Assembly: GCA_009786685.1 (NCBI GenBank) | Contig: WQRQ01000012.1 | Coordinates: 1 to 42,167 of the forward strand | DNA from: Defluviitaleaceae bacterium | GTDB taxonomy: Bacteria; Bacillota; Clostridia; Lachnospirales; WQUN01 | Direction: 5' to 3' | DNA length: 42,167 bases | Part shown: positions 41,315 through 42,167 of the stretch, in pieces | Numbering within the stretch: position 1 is the stretch's first letter | Layout of the letters: the number at the start of each line of letters is the position of its first letter | Position numbers and translations under genes: made by a program | Notes under the pieces: model-generated | Told to the model about the DNA's origin: nothing | The model's database searches: none | What the model saw: the letters and a program-made list of their open reading frames with translations, nothing else

Positions 41315-41343
41315 ATTATGATATAATTACAAACAAGTTACAA
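41315..41343 (-). promoter_or_regulatory. Probable smc promoter
   Basis: On the minus strand TTGTAA (41343-41338), 17 bases, CATAAT (41320-41315), 27 bases before the smc ATG. It overlaps an extended -10 on the plus strand (TGATATAAT, 41319-41327) for the divergent P-loop gene, so the two genes probably compete for or share polymerase. Confidence 0.6.
41319..41327 (+). promoter_or_regulatory. Extended -10 promoter for the small P-loop gene
   Basis: TG, one base, TATAAT (41322-41327), an exact extended -10. No good -35 is seen. About 40 bases before the TTG start. Confidence 0.55.
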
Positions 41344-41370
41344 GATTATTTTTCAAAGGAGGCGGTTCTA

Positions 41371-41790
41371 TTGGTAAAATTTCTCGCAGGCCTGAAGGGC
41401 GAAGGCAAAACCCGCAAGCTCATGGACATGGCCAATGAAAACGCAAAAGTAACAGACGGCAGCTTGGTTTACATCGACGACGACAGGAGAAGAATTCACG
41501 ACCTGCACCGAGACGTGCGCTACGTAGAGGCAGGCAAAGGGGAACTTGCAAACTACCGCGAGTTTATAGGTTTTGTACTGGGAATTTTGTCGCAAAACAG
41601 CGACATCACCCACATTTATGTAGACGGGCTAAATAACATCATCGCGCCCGATAAAGTAACAAACGATTGCTTGTCCAAACTAAAAGCAAGGCTGGATTCT
41701 TTGGTAAAAACCGACCATGTAAGCTTTACGATAAGCGTACACAGCGACAAAGACAGCTTACCGGATGATATAAAGGCTTCATTGGTATAA
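41371..41790 (+). CDS. Small P-loop protein of unknown function
   Basis: 139 residues from a TTG at 41371, chosen because AGGAGG is 8 bases upstream and the frame matches. Walker A is GLKGEGKT (residues ~7-14), and a Walker B-like HIYVDGLNNI lies at ~85-94. No transmembrane helix or further domain is present, so it is a minimal nucleotide-binding fold. I believe similar proteins occur in Clostridia, but I know no function. It is divergent from smc, and is followed by a strong terminator, so it forms a single-gene unit. Confidence 0.85.
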   Translation: MVKFLAGLKGEGKTRKLMDMANENAKVTDGSLVYIDDDRRRIHDLHRDVRYVEAGKGELANYREFIGFVLGILSQNSDITHIYVDGLNNIIAPDKVTNDCLSKLKARLDSLVKTDHVSFTISVHSDKDSLPDDIKASLV

Positions 41791-41802
41791 AAAGAAAAAA
41801 AT

Positions 41803-41841
41803 AAAAACGGCGAAGGGAGAAAATCCAGACGCCGTTTTTTT
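41803..41841 (+). terminator. Intrinsic terminator after the P-loop gene
   Basis: AAAAACGGCG (41803-41812) pairs with CGCCGTTTTT (41830-41839), 10 base pairs with a 17-base loop, followed by more T residues. It starts 13 bases after the stop codon. Confidence 0.9.
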
Positions 41842-41854
41842 GTGTCGTTGGGAA

Positions 41855-42033
41855 GGGCGCGGGGCGGGATTATATGTTTTCTACGCAGCTACGGCTATGT
41901 ACGGAAGCCGTATGCTAAGAAAAATTACACGTTTCTCGACGGTTATCACCGCCGGAAACGCGTATTTTTCTAAGCCTAAGTCTCCCGCACGCCTTCGCAA
42001 CGCTCCGAAAACATATAATCCCGCCCCGCGCCC
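41855..42033. repeat. Long inverted repeat with nested hairpins
   Basis: Two perfect 27-base arms (41855-41881 and 42007-42033; core GCGCGGGGCGGGATTATATG) lie 125 bases apart. Inside are a small ACGGCT/AGCCGT stem (41891-41911) and a larger imperfect stem built on AGAAAAAT, CGTTTC and CGG between about 41916 and 41976. No ORF and no obvious target-site duplication. It could be a MITE or a very stable structured RNA. Its sequence is not that of the other repeat families here. Confidence 0.85.
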
Positions 42034-42065
42034 CCCGACTCGATATAACAAAAATATTCTTTGTT
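42034..42065. other. Short spacer between two palindromic elements
   Basis: A/T-rich spacer with no gene or signal. It ends with TTTGTTATTAG, which leads into copy B of the dispersed repeat. Confidence 0.3.
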
Positions 42066-42167
42066 ATTAGAGCGAATTCAATGAGAAACCGTCCCGACGG
42101 AGCGGCGGCGAAAAACCGTGTTTTTCGCGGTTTTGCCGCGACAGACGGGACGGATTCGAATTAATTC
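42066..42167. repeat. Dispersed palindromic element, copy B
   Basis: The second near-identical copy of the element at 20764-20866, in the same orientation, with a handful of base changes (for instance CGAATTC for CGAGTTC and ACAGACGGGA for ACAGGCGGGA). It reaches the window edge at ATTAATTC, where copy A also ends its similarity. Its presence about 21 kb away marks it as an interspersed chromosomal repeat. Confidence 0.85.

Overview
The window looks like chromosome of an endospore-forming, anaerobic Clostridia-type Firmicute. The grounds are the low-GC ribosomal gene order S10-spc-alpha with a KOW-domain gene between map and infA, strong AGGAGG ribosome sites, frequent TTG and GTG starts, zinc-binding forms of S4, S14 and L36, a SpoIVFA/SpoIVFB-like protease pair, and 2-hydroxyacyl-CoA dehydratase-type proteins. 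Genus and family cannot be fixed from the sequence. No tRNA, rRNA, CRISPR array, phage or insertion-sequence transposase was seen.

Layout. (1) 1-3601, minus strand: a partial membrane nucleotide-sugar dehydratase, a PilO-like membrane protein, CvpA, and a REC-GGDEF regulator with a broken GGDEF motif. (2) 3718-18748, minus: one almost unbroken ribosomal superoperon from rpsJ to rplQ, including secY, map, infA and rpoA. It starts at a strong sigma-A promoter with a two-hairpin leader. adk is missing between secY and map, and a palindromic repeat core sits between rpsH and rplF. (3) 18915-20714, minus: rnhA, ispD and a small secreted protein. (4) 21048-24653, plus: four genes joined by ATGA overlaps (M23 peptidase, M50 intramembrane protease, two CoA-dehydratase/activase-type Fe-S proteins). 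(5) 24654-27868: an accessory island with structured palindromic repeats, a DUF4160/DUF2442 pair, a membrane-anchored protein with eight 11-residue repeats, a Phd-type antitoxin with a decayed PIN toxin, and a methyltransferase. (6) 27869-36005, minus: an envelope operon reading GGDEF cyclase, helical protein, PBP1A, rsmH, ftsL, PASTA-containing PBP2/SpoVD. (7) 36148-37642: a VapBC-like toxin-antitoxin pair, and a divergent short-chain dehydrogenase. (8) 37734-41790: smc and a divergent small P-loop protein sharing a promoter region. (9) 41791-42167: a terminator, a long inverted repeat and a second copy of a dispersed palindromic repeat.

No complete new system could be demonstrated. The strongest unexplained signals are the non-coding structured repeats. 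One family (24707-24886 and 27627-27840) keeps its stem by paired base changes and lies just 3' of operons in the same sense both times. A second palindromic family has copies at 20764, 27395 and 42066, and its core also sits in the spc operon. The hendecad-repeat membrane protein and the coupling of sporulation-type proteases to CoA-dehydratase-like genes are the most interesting protein-level observations.
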